From the NCBI RefSeq assembly GCF_000760515.2, contig NW_013546611.1:1-58243 (forward strand): 58,243 nt of DNA. The letters run 5' to 3'. Position 1 is the first letter of the stretch, and each line of letters starts with the position of its first letter. The position numbers and the translations under genes were made by a program. Under the pieces are notes generated by a model. It saw nothing but the letters and a program-made list of their open reading frames with translations, searched no databases and had not been told where the DNA came from. This stretch comes from Mitosporidium daphniae (taxonomy: Eukaryota > Microsporidia). Shown here piece after piece: positions 31,878 to 42,467 of this stretch.

Positions 31878-33760
31878 TCACTCTGAGGGAGACGAAACAG
31901 ACAGCTTTAGCTTTACTATAGGAACTTTTTTTGCGAGATTCTCATCCTCTGAAGAGCTGCGACGCTTTTGGGGGACAACGGTACCGGCAGCGTCATGAGC
32001 ACTCTCCTCTTGGCCCTCCAGCTTTATTTCCACATCTCTTGGTGGGCGGGAAGCTGTGGTTGCCTCAGAGGTCTCGGAAAAGTCCAAGGTCGAATAGTCC
32101 GAAGCGATGGCTTCTTCTTCCATGTTTGGCTCGCTTGGCGAAGATGTACCACTCTTGTCGGGCCTCGGCTTAATCCAGCCAGCGCCAATAAAAAAGTCGT
32201 AAATGCGAGATGTTTTGTTCACGTCTATCTTGATAAGGCTCCTTGCTTGGGCTCTTTTACAATGTCCGTATTTAGCGTTTGCCGCAATAAGGGTCTCCTT
32301 GATGGTTAAATACAGCCTTGGCAATATTCGAAGTATAGAACACAGGTTCTTTTCGTTAGTGGACAGCAACTCGATGCCATCGGCATCTGAAATATCCAAT
32401 GGTACCCCTATTGATGAACGCATGTTTCAATACCCATCCCCCGACGGACTTGTGGGCCGGGAGTGCCGCCTGGTTTTGTCATTGTATTTGCTAGCTCCTA
32501 AGAGGGTAGTAATGCATCCAAAGGGCTACCTTGGGCGTAATCTTGATCGATATATTGGCGGCTGATTTTATTTGGTCCTAGGATGAAAAAAGAACATCTT
32601 ACATTGATGGCGGTGGCCTTTGAATTATAATTGAGCGCATGCTCAATGGTACGGAAACCTTTTTTCCTTAGCGTTTGTAAATGATGGATATATTTCTTCA
32701 AGTAAAACTCGTCGATAAAGTCGGCTGTCAGCAGGGCAAAATCTTCTTTGCTCATAAATCGAGCAAATGGGATCAATGTTTGATGGATGTCCTTCTCCTC
32801 CTTTGCCCGATCCTTATCAATGGTGGTTAGCTATAGAAAAGACAACAAAGACTACTTTCTTATACTCTACAAGGTTGTGTTCAAAAATGGTTCTCTTCCT
32901 TTCCTCTCTTTTTTCAAGCGCATCACAATATGTGAAGAGAATTGCGAACTTCAATTCTGAGATAAAAAACCAAAGAAACCTCTCACCTCTTTCAAATTCA
33001 TTGTCCGTATCCAAAAAACAGATGTCCTTTACAAGATGTTCGGCATCATTTTCAAACTCGGTCTCAAATTCTTCTCGCTTTGGCATGTATCCAACCAGCT
33101 CGTGATCAGAGGGAGAGGACGAAATAGAATTAGCAGGTGGCTCTTGAATTGGTGCCTTGATCTAAAGCTAAGATAAAATGCTACCCACCTTGCACAAAGG
33201 AAGCTTGAATCTTCCAGGCACCATCTGGCTCTGATGAGGGACCAGTGTGTTTTTGTTGCTCAAATAGACATCCCTATAGTGGGATTCACATTCTTCCGGT
33301 GTCTTCGAGCCAAGGTAAAACGAAATGTCAATCCAGTTTCCAATCCCAACCTTTTCCAATGCTTCAAGCAGATATATTTCTTCATCAGCCCTCCATTTTG
33401 GATCGAAAATAGGAAAATCCAGCGGCTCCTAAATTTAGAATGGCAAGATAGGCGCTACCTTTACATAGTAAGCATGGGTTGCTTTGTGCTGAGGGGGCGG
33501 GGAGGCGTTTTGATTTTGTGGAAGCTTTTCCGTAAAAGAGGGAGCTGGAGTTGAGCCGGAAGAAAAACAAGAAATGCAGAGATCAACATTGGAACATTCG
33601 GCACAATTGATATAAATTGTATTGGAAATGTCGAGATGGCAAACGTCACACATACATTTTGCACCAACTTCTACACAAATGGGAGGGATCAAAGGATAAT
33701 GACAATACCATTAGCATCGATGGAGGACGCATAGATTCGATTGGGATATGTTACGGTCAT
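31878..33760 (-). CDS. ADA2: Transcriptional adaptor ADA2 (ZZ, SANT, SWIRM) of SAGA
   Basis: Nine exons, with introns at 33671-33708, 33429-33458, 33162-33188, 32957-32986, 32831-32855, 32578-32602, 32498-32529 and 32408-32433 (38, 30, 27, 30, 25, 25, 32 and 26 nt), give 549 residues with a closed frame. The ZZ zinc finger reads CMCDVCHLDISN, then INCAECSNVDLCISCF. The SANT domain is WRADEEIYLLEALEKVGIGN and TPEECESHYRDVYL. The central block FEREELKFAI is restored to FERELKFAILFTYCDALEKR by removing intron 4. The C-terminal SWIRM reads VPLDISDADGIELLSTNEKN then LYLTIKETLIA. Ada2 binds Gcn5 and stimulates its histone acetylation. The gene lies 54 bases downstream of the SET1 stop region in tandem orientation. 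It has one of the highest intron densities in the window. Confidence 0.94.
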
Positions 33761-33814
33761 TGAAAAATAAAAAGTTATCAAGTTTATTTACAACAAAATT
33801 TCTCGATTTTGCAA

Positions 33815-35339
33815 TTAATTCAGATAGCCCCTACAAGTAGGGGCCCTGCAATGGCAAATGAGCTTATCAAACTCTTCTATGGGAAATTTGTAGTCATAAG
33901 TTATTTCCTGCCAAGGGTCAATGTGTTTTTTGGCATAAATTCCGATTTTTATGCCACCTGATGTATCATTGATTATCACGGCATAGGAGTTTGGATCGCA
34001 GGAATGGTTCATAAACCTTGCTATGTTGCCTTTGGCAGTCGCATCGACGACATAGTTGTCATCGCATCTAAACAAATAGGAGGATCCGATGCCTAGCGAT
34101 CAATGACGAGCAATTACCATTTTTGGTGTAATACTGTTCCCTCAAAAAGGCAACTCTGCTGGAAATGAGCTCCCCTTGGTAATAAACGATCAGGTCATTT
34201 GGTTCAATTTGATACGAAGTAAATAGCCCCCAAAAATGAATACAAGACCTTGTGACGAAAAGAAATCTTTTTGGAACATCACATGCCACGGCATCGCTGA
34301 AATCAGGCTCACAAAGTAATAAAAACGAACGGGCCCAGTTCATGTCTTTGGCATCATTTTCGCGGCTCCACAGCTTATTTTTTATGTGCGATAAATACCC
34401 ATCGATGCGAGCACATCCATTGTCGGATGGCGTAACCTTTGACACGGCCTTTGAGGCCTTGCTTTTTTTAAATGGGGAATCTATCGGCAATTTGGTGGAA
34501 TTGGCAAATTGGACCCATTCGGCCTCTGACCATAATTGTGGCAACTGCTCATTCATAATGTGCTTTACATATTTGCTTGCTTTTGGATTTATATCCAAAG
34601 ATTTTGAAGGTTTTTTGGGGGGTTTTCTGGTCTTTGTTTCATCGGAGCTTGGCTAAGGACAAAATATTGCAACCGCACTTACCTTGTTGCAATGGAGAAT
34701 GCTGCTCTCTTTTTCCACGTGTGGAGTGATGCTATTTTTCTCAACTTTCATAAACACCAGCGGCAAATTCAATTTTGAGAGCTCCATATGATCGGCATTG
34801 GTTAGCTTTGAAGCCTTTGTTTGGAGTTGACCGCTGCCATTGCCAGCTTCAATAAGACTGGAGCTGGGTGTGCCGCCAGATGCGGTCTGATCGATAATCG
34901 GAGCAGCAGGATATGTCAATGCAAGCAAAGTCGGCTTTTCAATATGTTTGTATCTCTTTTGAAAACAAAATGGCTTCAATGCAAGCAAAGAGGTCCCCCC
35001 ATCAAGAAGGCCTTTGGGATCAGTACAAAGCGAAGCAAAACTCAAGCTTTGCTCATTTTTGAGCAATGAATTTTTCAAGTATGCATTTAATGGGGCTTGA
35101 GGGGCCACCATTGAGATGGTTTCGTGAAAAATGTCTTTGTAACCACAGGTCTGAGGAATCAGGAAGATTTTTTCAAACTCTTCGAGATCCATTCTTTTTG
35201 ATTCAGGAGTTTGATGTCCCCTCAGCTGAACATGATACAATGCTTTAATGGCGTTGAATTCCGCCTGGTTTTCGAAATCTGCATACCGGATCTTATGGGA
35301 ATCACGCTCCACGCGCTCATTAATGCAATCAAAAACCAT
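33815..35339 (-). CDS. SET1: SET1-type histone H3K4 methyltransferase (COMPASS)
   Basis: Three exons (34683-35339, 34118-34652 and 33815-34092; introns 30 and 25 nt) give 489 residues. The C-terminal SET domain begins RSCIHFWGLFTSYQIEPND. Splice 2 restores KNGIGSSYLFRCDDN, and DATAKGNIARFMNHSCDPNS is the S-adenosylmethionine and catalytic core. The domain ends EITYDYKFPIEEFDKLICHC and the post-SET cysteines CRAPTCRGYLN. Upstream, NGCARIDGYL matches the Win motif that docks to WDR5/Swd3 in COMPASS. The protein is short for Set1 (often above 1000 residues) and shows no RRM, so RNA-binding N-terminal modules appear lost. A Trithorax/MLL label is possible, but the Win-to-SET spacing and post-SET favour Set1. 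It is divergent from MSH5, about 80 bases apart. Confidence 0.9.
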
Positions 35340-35420
35340 TTGGGATATTTAAAAACCCGAATTTGCATTATTCATGCATTTTCATGCATTTGCAATATTT
35401 CACGAGTGTTGTTAACATGC

Positions 35421-38162
35421 ATGAGGTGCAAAACGGGCATTTTGGTGTCTCAACGGATGGTTAACGCCAACGTAGGAAGGCTAACGTTTAAAATAGGAAT
35501 CGATCTCCTCCTTTCACAGCAAAGGCTCCATATTTTCGCTTGCCCTGTTTGACGTCGATGCAGATACCTTGTTTATCACAAGAAACATCGACCTCTCCCT
35601 TATAAGCTACATCAGCCAACGTCAGACGGTTATTGCTGATGTGTAGATTTGCAAATAATTAACTCCGATGTTTGTTTGCACTCGATCAATCTCAACACCA
35701 ATGCAATGTCATCTTTGATTGAAATTGGTTTTCTCAGCAATGCCAAGCTAACTTTTAGTTGAAAGCATTAATGCCCAGCGTAATGAACCTCTAACGCTGG
35801 AGCCCGTCGAGATATCTTGGTTCAAAAGCAACAGAAACATACTGCTATCTACTTCTGAGGCTGCACTAAGGAAAATCAATCTTCAAGAATACAACCTATC
35901 GGTAGCGGCTCTTTTTGATTTCTAAGATCAGCTGTGCTAATGCTATTTTGAAATACTACCGAGCGGCTTTCCATTCTACGCCGACCGAAATCTTTTCAAA
36001 GGTCAAAATCTTCTCCATGTATGCGCACACATCCATTAAATGATAGCGATGACTTTATGCTGATTGATATCACTTCTCTTAGGTTGCCCGAGATGCTTAT
36101 TTTTAGATCGATGTCCGTCTTTCTTGATCCGTCAATTAGCCAGGTCTGTTCAAATGCCAATGCCTCGTTGTTTGGTACAATTGTGGGCATTTATTTAGAC
36201 TTGTTTGACACGACAATTACGGCGGGCGGATCAAAAATGTTGAAAAACTGGTTCAGATTCCCCCTATCCCATGTTACTCTTATTGAGCGGCGCTTGGATT
36301 TGATCGACAACATTCGATGTTTAAGCAAATGTGATTTTGCAAGTCTATGCTCCCTACTTTCGCATATTAAAATGCCACAAGTACTTTGTATTTGGTGACG
36401 TTGCTAGTTTAGAGACATTTCGCTGTATGATGTTGAGGAGCTCACAAAGTACTATCTTTTGGCTTCTTCTGCCTTGAACATTGGCAACATTTTAAAGAGC
36501 GTTTCTAACGCAGATGCTTTTAAGCAGCTTTTCAACATGAACGACTTTTTGGTTTGCTCTGTGGAAGCATTTGAAGGTATCTTTATTACAAACCCGATCG
36601 GTCAAAGTGGCGCCACCTCAAGTGACAATATGTTAATCATCAAGCCGGAATACTCCAGCGATTTGGACTACTACCAAGACATCTACTCCAACATATCTAG
36701 TTTGTTGAATCAGGAAGCCATGATTTTTTGCCAAGATTTGGCAAAAAATAACCTTTCCGAAAGGCACGATTACATCATGTCGCTGGTCGACAATTTCTGC
36801 ATCACGTGCGTGTACTTTCCTCATCTTGGATTTCTGCTTAATATCAAAAGCAATGGTGAAACGAACATCTCTTTTTGTGAGGACTCTTTAGATCTGATTG
36901 CCTCTTTTCTTGAGTTGGATATCGTTTTCATATCCATCAATAGCGGCGTCTTTTGCAAAAGCCTGCGTATGAAGCATCTGGATGACGTGTATGGGGATAT
37001 TCATTCAAAAATCAAAGACATCGAGCTTGATATTTGCCATCATTTTATCACACACCATCTTACCATGAAGGAACGGCGCATCTTTTACAGGATTTGGTGC
37101 GACTTGTCGGAAATAGATGCCATAATTTCCCTTTGCATTTCGATCGACAAATTCAACCTAACAAGGCCAACGTTAACTCTGGACACAACCGTCCACGTCG
37201 AGGGCGGCAGGTTTGCATTCCATTTTCATGATCAAGGAATCTCGTTGTTGAAAACATGTCCACCCCAACTTTCATCAGCAATAATATCCAAAGCAATTCG
37301 GAACGTGGCCTGCTTACTCTTATCACCGGCCCTAATGCCTCGGGAAAATCGGTATATCTAAAACAGGTTTTCCCTCAAAGCTTATTATCATCCCAGGTTG
37401 GCCAAATCATCCTTTTGGCACACATTGGCTCCTATGTTCCTGCGAACGAGGGCTTCACAATTGGCATTGTAAAGGAGCTTTTTTGCATGGCCAATGACGG
37501 AAATTCTGTCATCGCAAATAGAAAGTTTGTTCAAAATCTCGCAGCAATCGATTCCATCTTGTCACTTTATTCATCACGGTCTCTCATTCTGATCGATGAA
37601 TTTGGTCCCGGATCCGACACAATCGATGGGCTTTCTTTATTCATCTCTTTGGTGTTGTATTTTCTAAAGCTGGAGGATTGTCCACGAATTTTCCTGATCT
37701 CTCACTACTTTGAGCATATAAGAACTCTCATCGACCAGTCGTGTTTGCAAAAAATCCGGTTTTTAAAAACCGAGGTTTGCGATTCCGAAAATATCACCAC
37801 CTTTTTATACAAGTTAGATTTGCCTTTAACTTTAGAATCATCGAGGGGTTCAGCACCAACAGCTTGAGCATACATTGTGCAAAATTGGCCGGGTTCAGTG
37901 ATGCATTGGTCGCTAGAGGTACAGCGCGCAACAGTTAACTTTGCCCAAATTAGCGGTCAAGATTTACCATGAGCTTTTGAGCAATCAACCCCTGGAGCTT
38001 TTTCTGGAGGCCAATACGGAGGACATCCTCAAAAATGAACTTCCCGTTACCCATTTCCCGGCAAAATCAATCTTGAGCACATTTAGATGCTGGAATGCTT
38101 CGGTTGATTCCATTGACTGTTTGAAGAATCACATTGCCTCATTATTGAGCGGTACAAAATGA
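35421..38162 (+). CDS. MSH5: Meiotic MutS homologue MSH5
   Basis: Twelve exons with eleven introns (35472-35496, 35621-35646, 35728-35758, 35902-35926, 36019-36046, 36175-36198, 36381-36407, 37211-37236, 37367-37396, 37813-37835 and 37919-37953; 23-35 nt) give 813 residues, or 801 if the ATG at 35457 is used. The core reads SIFSLALFDVDADTLFI, then the lever clamp NASLFDLFDTTITAGGSKML and YFPHLGFLLNI. The ATPase reads TLITGPNASGKSVYLKQVGQ, then Walker B LILIDEFGPGSDTIDG and the C-terminal EGFSTNSLSIHCAKLAGFSD. The arrangement fits MSH5 rather than MSH2/3/6, which carry N-terminal mismatch domains absent here. With MSH4 it forms MutSgamma, which stabilises crossover intermediates in meiosis. 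Two introns are stop-free multiples of three and were placed by conservation. Confidence 0.93.
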
Positions 38163-38172
38163 AATAAATCGT

Positions 38173-38682
38173 TTATAAGAAATCATGCGGGGTCTCTGGC
38201 TTTTTCAGCTCAGGGAACCACAGCCCAATTTCATACTCTGCACTTTTGAGCGAATCAGAGCCATGGATAACATTTGAATCCGTTTCAATCGCAAAATCCC
38301 CGCGGATCGTTCCAGGCGCCGATGTTGCTGGGTTGGTTTGCCCCATCATAGCCCTAGTGACACTTACAACAGACGTTCCTTGTAAAACCAACGCCATGAC
38401 TGGCCCACTCTTCATAAATCTGGCAAGCCCAGGGTAAAAAGACTTTGAAGTATGTTCATGATAGTGTTTTTCAAGCAGTTCGTCAGTCGCAACCATCAGC
38501 TTAGCAGCAGCAATCTTGAAGCCTCTTTGCTCAAACCTTTGAAGAATGCAGCCGATTAGTCCGCGCTTAACCGCGTCAGGCTTGAGGATGACCAATGTGT
38601 GTTCGCATCCAGAAGAAGCCATGGAGATATGAAAAAGCGTGAAAAGTGATGTGATTAAAAGGAGCAGAGATTTATTGATCAT
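38173..38682 (-). CDS. Nucleoside diphosphate kinase with hydrophobic N-terminal extension
   Basis: One exon, 169 residues from the ATG at 38682. The kinase core starts HTLVILKPDAVKRGLIG and includes the phosphohistidine motif SNVIHGSDSLKSAEYEI, so it should be active in moving gamma-phosphate between NTPs and NDPs. A normal cytosolic enzyme is about 150 residues. Here about 20 extra residues (MINKSLLLLITSLFTLFHIS) form a strongly hydrophobic leader before an internal Met at the usual start, MASSGCEHTL. The leader looks like a signal peptide or anchor. Use of the internal ATG would instead make a cytosolic form. The gene is convergent with MSH5, ten bases from stop to stop. Confidence 0.94.
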   Translation of the reverse strand: MINKSLLLLITSLFTLFHISMASSGCEHTLVILKPDAVKRGLIGCILQRFEQRGFKIAAAKLMVATDELLEKHYHEHTSKSFYPGLARFMKSGPVMALVLQGTSVVSVTRAMMGQTNPATSAPGTIRGDFAIETDSNVIHGSDSLKSAEYEIGLWFPELKKPETPHDFL

Positions 38683-38726
38683 GCAAAAAATAAATTTGTA
38701 ATAATTCCTTAAATTCCAAATTTAAA

Positions 38727-38809
38727 GGCAAGATGGTCGAGTGGTCTAAGACGACAGGTTTAGGCCCTGTTCTACATTGTAGGCGTGGGTTCAAATCCCA
38801 CTCTTGTCA
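38727..38809 (+). tRNA. trnL-UAG: tRNA-Leu (anticodon UAG)
   Basis: A full cloverleaf can be folded. The acceptor stem is ggcaaga with tcttgtc, discriminator a. The D arm is gtc..gac. The anticodon stem acagg/cctgt closes a seven-base loop tttaggc, with anticodon tag. The long variable arm (ctac..gtag) is typical of class II tRNAs such as Leu. The T arm is gtggg ttcaaat cccac. The A box (tggtcgagtgg) and B box (ggttcaaatccc) pol III promoters are intact. It has no intron and no encoded CCA. It reads CTA and, by wobble, other CTN leucine codons. Confidence 0.97.
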
Positions 38810-38815
38810 TTTTTT
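38810..38815 (+). terminator. RNA polymerase III oligo-T terminator of tRNA-Leu
   Basis: Six T residues begin directly after the discriminator base of the tRNA. A run of at least four Ts on the coding strand terminates RNA polymerase III in fungi, so the primary transcript should end here with almost no trailer. Confidence 0.85.
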
Positions 38816-38963
38816 GGCCAATAAAATTTTAAATCCAATTGATCTGCGTCCGATCTGTGTGGTATGTTGGCAACCGATGATGATATCCATTCATCTATAA
38901 ATTTGTTGATCATGTGTACGACACGACCAACAATATTTTGAGGACCGATCTATTTTCTTAAAA

Positions 38964-39455
38964 ATGGCATCTCCATTCGAATTTCTTAATAAAAACGGGT
39001 ATCACCATCATTTTTGCGCCTGTCTGTTTTCGCCGCTTGAATGTCTTTTGGCTTTTTTTATTCCTTGGTAAAATTTGGGCGTAGTTAACCCTCTAGTATT
39101 CTTACTGCAAAAGTAAAGGCCACGTTGGACAAAAAGGATTTTGACTTTCCATCATGTTTTTGCTGGCCCTTTGCCGTTTTAAGAAATAGGCTTATGATTC
39201 AAGATCTTCATAAGGACGAATTAAAGGAAGATTCAAACAGGTTTGGTGTTTCCTTTTTATTGTCAAAGCTCAATCTTTGCGGTCGCCCTCTTTCCATTCT
39301 GTGCATTGGTCCAGGATGCACACGAAACAATGTACAGAAAGAAAAATCAAACACTCGTGTTTTCGGCAGCTGCATCGGGGTCCAGAAATAGTATACGTGC
39401 ACCAGAACCAATCGAGCCTCCAAGTGAGAAACGCGCTCGCGACGAGAGTGTATGA
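38964..39455 (+). CDS. PLAC8-domain cysteine-rich protein
   Basis: Three exons with introns at 39068-39096 (29 nt) and 39241-39268 (28 nt) give about 144 residues. The PLAC8 pattern is visible in order: HHHFCACLFSPLECLLAF, then IPCILTAKVKATLDKKD across splice 1, SCFCWPFAVLRNRLMI, and FAVALFPFCALVQDAHETMY across splice 2. The family motif is an early Cys-rich W/FCPC block and a late C-P-x-C-A-L-V-Q-E; here one Cys of the late block is Phe (F-P-F-C-A-L-V-Q-D). PLAC8 proteins in plants and fungi include cadmium-resistance and cell-size regulators that sit in membranes. The function here is unknown. The C-terminus is hydrophilic, ending in a basic PPSEKRARDESV. It is convergent with RQC2, 15 bases apart. 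Confidence 0.82.
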
Positions 39456-39470
39456 AAAATAAAAATAAAT

Positions 39471-42368
39471 TTATTTTTTCGACCCAGGTTGTCTTTCCTT
39501 GGCTTTCTGTTTAATAGACTTTTTCTGAGCTTTCTGGATTTTTTGCAGGACTTGAGTTGGGCCGGCAACTTTACAATTTTGGATCATGATATTGATCATG
39601 GTCTCTTCCTTTATCTTTTTGATAAGCGAGTACATCCTTTTGGCCAGATCCTTATCTTTTTCATGAGAAGTCTGTGAAAGACAAATGGAGGTCGCTGTTT
39701 TTACGGCCTTGCCTTTTTTCAAGTTACCAGGGGTCAATTTGACACTGCAAGCAAGGTTTTGAATTGAGGACCAGGGTCCACAAACTGCAATTGAATAGCT
39801 AAGGACATCCTCGGGCCGTGGGTTTCCCGTAAAAGATTCGATAATGGAGGTAGATATGATCTCATCGGAGTAGGACTCTTCATCAGAATGCACGTCCAAT
39901 CCATCGTCGACACCTGCATAGGTGTCTCTCGGAACCTCTTCATCTTCACAAAGTCTAATCACTTGGTCCTGCATGTTAATAGACTTGGTCGTCTCATGCG
40001 GGTCTGCTGCCTCTGTAGATAGGGATGCACCGATGACAGATGTATCGTCAACAACATCAGCACTGATGTTGGTATTTTTAACAGGAAACCTTCGCTGAAG
40101 ATGTCTTTCTGCATCTTGAGTGCCAAGAATTTCCATCCGGGCAAGTGCCTCCTCAATGTCCTGCTGTTGGTATTTCTTTTTAATCTTTTTCAACTTTCCT
40201 CGAGTTCCTCGAACAGAATGCAAAGGAACCACCACATCCTTTTTTGAGTCCACTTTAGAAGATTTGGTCTCATTTTGATTGGTACTTTTTTTCTTCGATT
40301 CCTTTTTTTGGGTAGTCTTGGGCGTGGTTTTATTCAGACCGCGTTCCTCGATCACCTTTGAAACACGAGCAATTCTGATTTCTTCATTTTTCAAAAATTC
40401 GGGGTCAAGAATAGCATCGGCAGAATAGCAGCGGGTAGATGGCAGCTCTTGTTGAGCAGCATCTTTAGCCAAAGTTATTTGTCGATGCCTTTCTATAGAT
40501 TCAGAGTCGCCCAGTTTGAACAAGAACCCGAACCCATAAACCAATTGAGAAGGTGCTATGAAGTTTTTTTTTCCATATATCATAAATGAACCAGGTGTCA
40601 AATATAGCCCTGTGGGTGGGCTCTTTGAGACTTGGCTTGAATAAACCCAATATGCGCTGGTCACGATATTGCAAGTCCAAGCGGAGGATAAACACACGGC
40701 CATGGATGCTGCTTGTGAAAGCGTGGCTGGCGGTGCATTCCATTGATCTTCTGCCTCACCAACGGGACATTTTATCAGCACTGAGGGTGAGCCCTGTAAT
40801 TCTGCGTGAAGGTAAATGTCTCGCGAGCCCATGTATTTTTTGACAACAAGCTCGTTTTGCGAAGAATTTGTACCAGCTACCACAAGGATGTTATCTGAAG
40901 AGATGAACCAAGAAAATTTTTCAAACCACATGATCTTCCTCATCGGGGTCTTGTCGATGGAGTTAGGTAGCTTTGATAGCGCCTCTTTCAAGTCAAAGTC
41001 GATTTTGCGCAAAGAAGAGGCAATTGCCTTCGATTGCGCCTCGACGGTTTTTTCGCACTTTGAGGCAATTGCTCTCCGTTCATTATACCACCATTGAGCA
41101 TTGGCTCTTGCGGAAAGAGAGAGCTCAAGAGAAATAGTGAGCATCAAAGAAGAGCTTGAGGATGAAGAGCAAGGAAGAAGGACTTTCATTGAATTTCTAT
41201 AAAAGTCAAGCGAGTCTATAATGCAGGCCACCGAGTTTCCCTTCTCCTTCTCTTTTTTAACAAGTATGAAAACTTCATCCCACGACATTCCGGTGGCAAG
41301 CGCAGATTGGATGGCCCAAAGCGCAGCATTAACCAGATCTTCATTTTCTTCAATAGCCAGAGCCTTTTCAAAGGCATCTGCTTCAGAAGATTTCAGCTCG
41401 ACGATTCTCATATCCAGCGTTTCCCTAACTGCCGCCTTCCTTTGTTCTGCAGTAGCTTTCAAGTTTCTTTCCCTTTCAGCAGCAAGCTCTGATTCGATGG
41501 TTGCATAAAAAAAGTCCACACACGCTGCAAAAGAAGGATGCTTATCGACTACAAAGGACCCTTCCATCAACGGGAAAGGGACAGGAGAATATTCCTGCAA
41601 AGACCCTGAATCTGATCTCAGGATGTGGCCGGAAAAAGAATCTTCGTAAGACGAGATTTTTGCAATAACAGACTTAATATCGCGATTGCCACTCGTATAT
41701 AGCGATATGGCCTCTTGTGCAAGGATCGTAGATCCCTTGAAAAATGGAGAAAGAGACACCAGTTTTTTTGGATTAGAGCATGAAGCTAAAGCCTTTGCGA
41801 GCGATGCTTCCACATCGGAGTCTTGCAAGTGCGAAGCATATTGACGATACGCCATATTTACGTTGATACTGAGTTTCTCGGTTTCAACTATTCGCAGCAG
41901 CGCCAAAATCCGATCGCCGGCATCGGTAATAATGACATTGCCCGAGGAGTACAATTCAAAGTAAATTTTAAACTCGTACTCTTCCCCAACGCCAAATATC
42001 ATCCTGATAACCCGATCATTGCCTAATTGTTCCAAAGATGTCATTCTTTTTCCCTTTATATATTGTCGAAGCTTGACTAGAAATGCAGATGGAGCAAGTG
42101 CGCTGGACAGCGATTTGAATGAAATATCATATACGGTGGGGTGGAATCTAATTCCCGACTCTAGTAAGAGGAAAACCTTTGGCGGGTGCAACTTGTCGTC
42201 CAACGAGGAAATGGCATCCGATCTGGTCAGCTTCAGTACAAAGGCCTTTTGGGACAGCTGGTATACATTTTGCACGCGATATGGCGAACTAGAGCATGGG
42301 AAAAGAGTGTATTTAAGCTCTTTGCTCATTGCGTGAACATCGAGAGTGGTGAATCGTTGCTTGACCAT
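39471..42368 (-). CDS. RQC2: Ribosome quality control factor Rqc2/Tae2/NEMF
   Basis: One exon encodes 965 residues. The NFACT-N domain begins MVKQRFTTLDVHAMSKEL, and the D-R pair needed for tRNA handling is present in QLGNDRVIRMIFG. The following helices are a long coiled coil (about residues 270-480) with ELAAERERNLKATAEQRKA. NFACT-R (DUF814) carries VVKKYMGSRDIYLHAELQGS and ends near GLYLTPGSFMIYGKKNFI. A basic low-complexity linker and an acidic block lead to NFACT-C (SYSIAVCGPWSSIQNLACSV with LTPGNLKKGKA) and a Lys-rich tail. Rqc2 binds obstructed 60S subunits, recruits Ltn1 and directs C-terminal Ala/Thr tailing. The length fits the family. It is divergent from AlaRS across 99 bases, and CAT tails are rich in alanine, a neat but probably accidental pairing. 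Confidence 0.96.
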   Translation of the reverse strand: MVKQRFTTLDVHAMSKELKYTLFPCSSSPYRVQNVYQLSQKAFVLKLTRSDAISSLDDKLHPPKVFLLLESGIRFHPTVYDISFKSLSSALAPSAFLVKLRQYIKGKRMTSLEQLGNDRVIRMIFGVGEEYEFKIYFELYSSGNVIITDAGDRILALLRIVETEKLSINVNMAYRQYASHLQDSDVEASLAKALASCSNPKKLVSLSPFFKGSTILAQEAISLYTSGNRDIKSVIAKISSYEDSFSGHILRSDSGSLQEYSPVPFPLMEGSFVVDKHPSFAACVDFFYATIESELAAERERNLKATAEQRKAAVRETLDMRIVELKSSEADAFEKALAIEENEDLVNAALWAIQSALATGMSWDEVFILVKKEKEKGNSVACIIDSLDFYRNSMKVLLPCSSSSSSSLMLTISLELSLSARANAQWWYNERRAIASKCEKTVEAQSKAIASSLRKIDFDLKEALSKLPNSIDKTPMRKIMWFEKFSWFISSDNILVVAGTNSSQNELVVKKYMGSRDIYLHAELQGSPSVLIKCPVGEAEDQWNAPPATLSQAASMAVCLSSAWTCNIVTSAYWVYSSQVSKSPPTGLYLTPGSFMIYGKKNFIAPSQLVYGFGFLFKLGDSESIERHRQITLAKDAAQQELPSTRCYSADAILDPEFLKNEEIRIARVSKVIEERGLNKTTPKTTQKKESKKKSTNQNETKSSKVDSKKDVVVPLHSVRGTRGKLKKIKKKYQQQDIEEALARMEILGTQDAERHLQRRFPVKNTNISADVVDDTSVIGASLSTEAADPHETTKSINMQDQVIRLCEDEEVPRDTYAGVDDGLDVHSDEESYSDEIISTSIIESFTGNPRPEDVLSYSIAVCGPWSSIQNLACSVKLTPGNLKKGKAVKTATSICLSQTSHEKDKDLAKRMYSLIKKIKEETMINIMIQNCKVAGPTQVLQKIQKAQKKSIKQKAKERQPGSKK

Positions 42369-42467
42369 TAGTAAAATTTAGGCACATTTAAAATGAGCGT
42401 AAATTGACAACTTTTTAGTCATTCAATAGGACGTTTACGTAGTTTTTTTTCCCTGTATTCCGTGGTA

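Noticed and set aside
37211-37236. Frameshift in MSH5 before the P-loop
   Set aside because: A 26-nt GT..AAG intron explains it and leads straight into TLITGPNASGKS.
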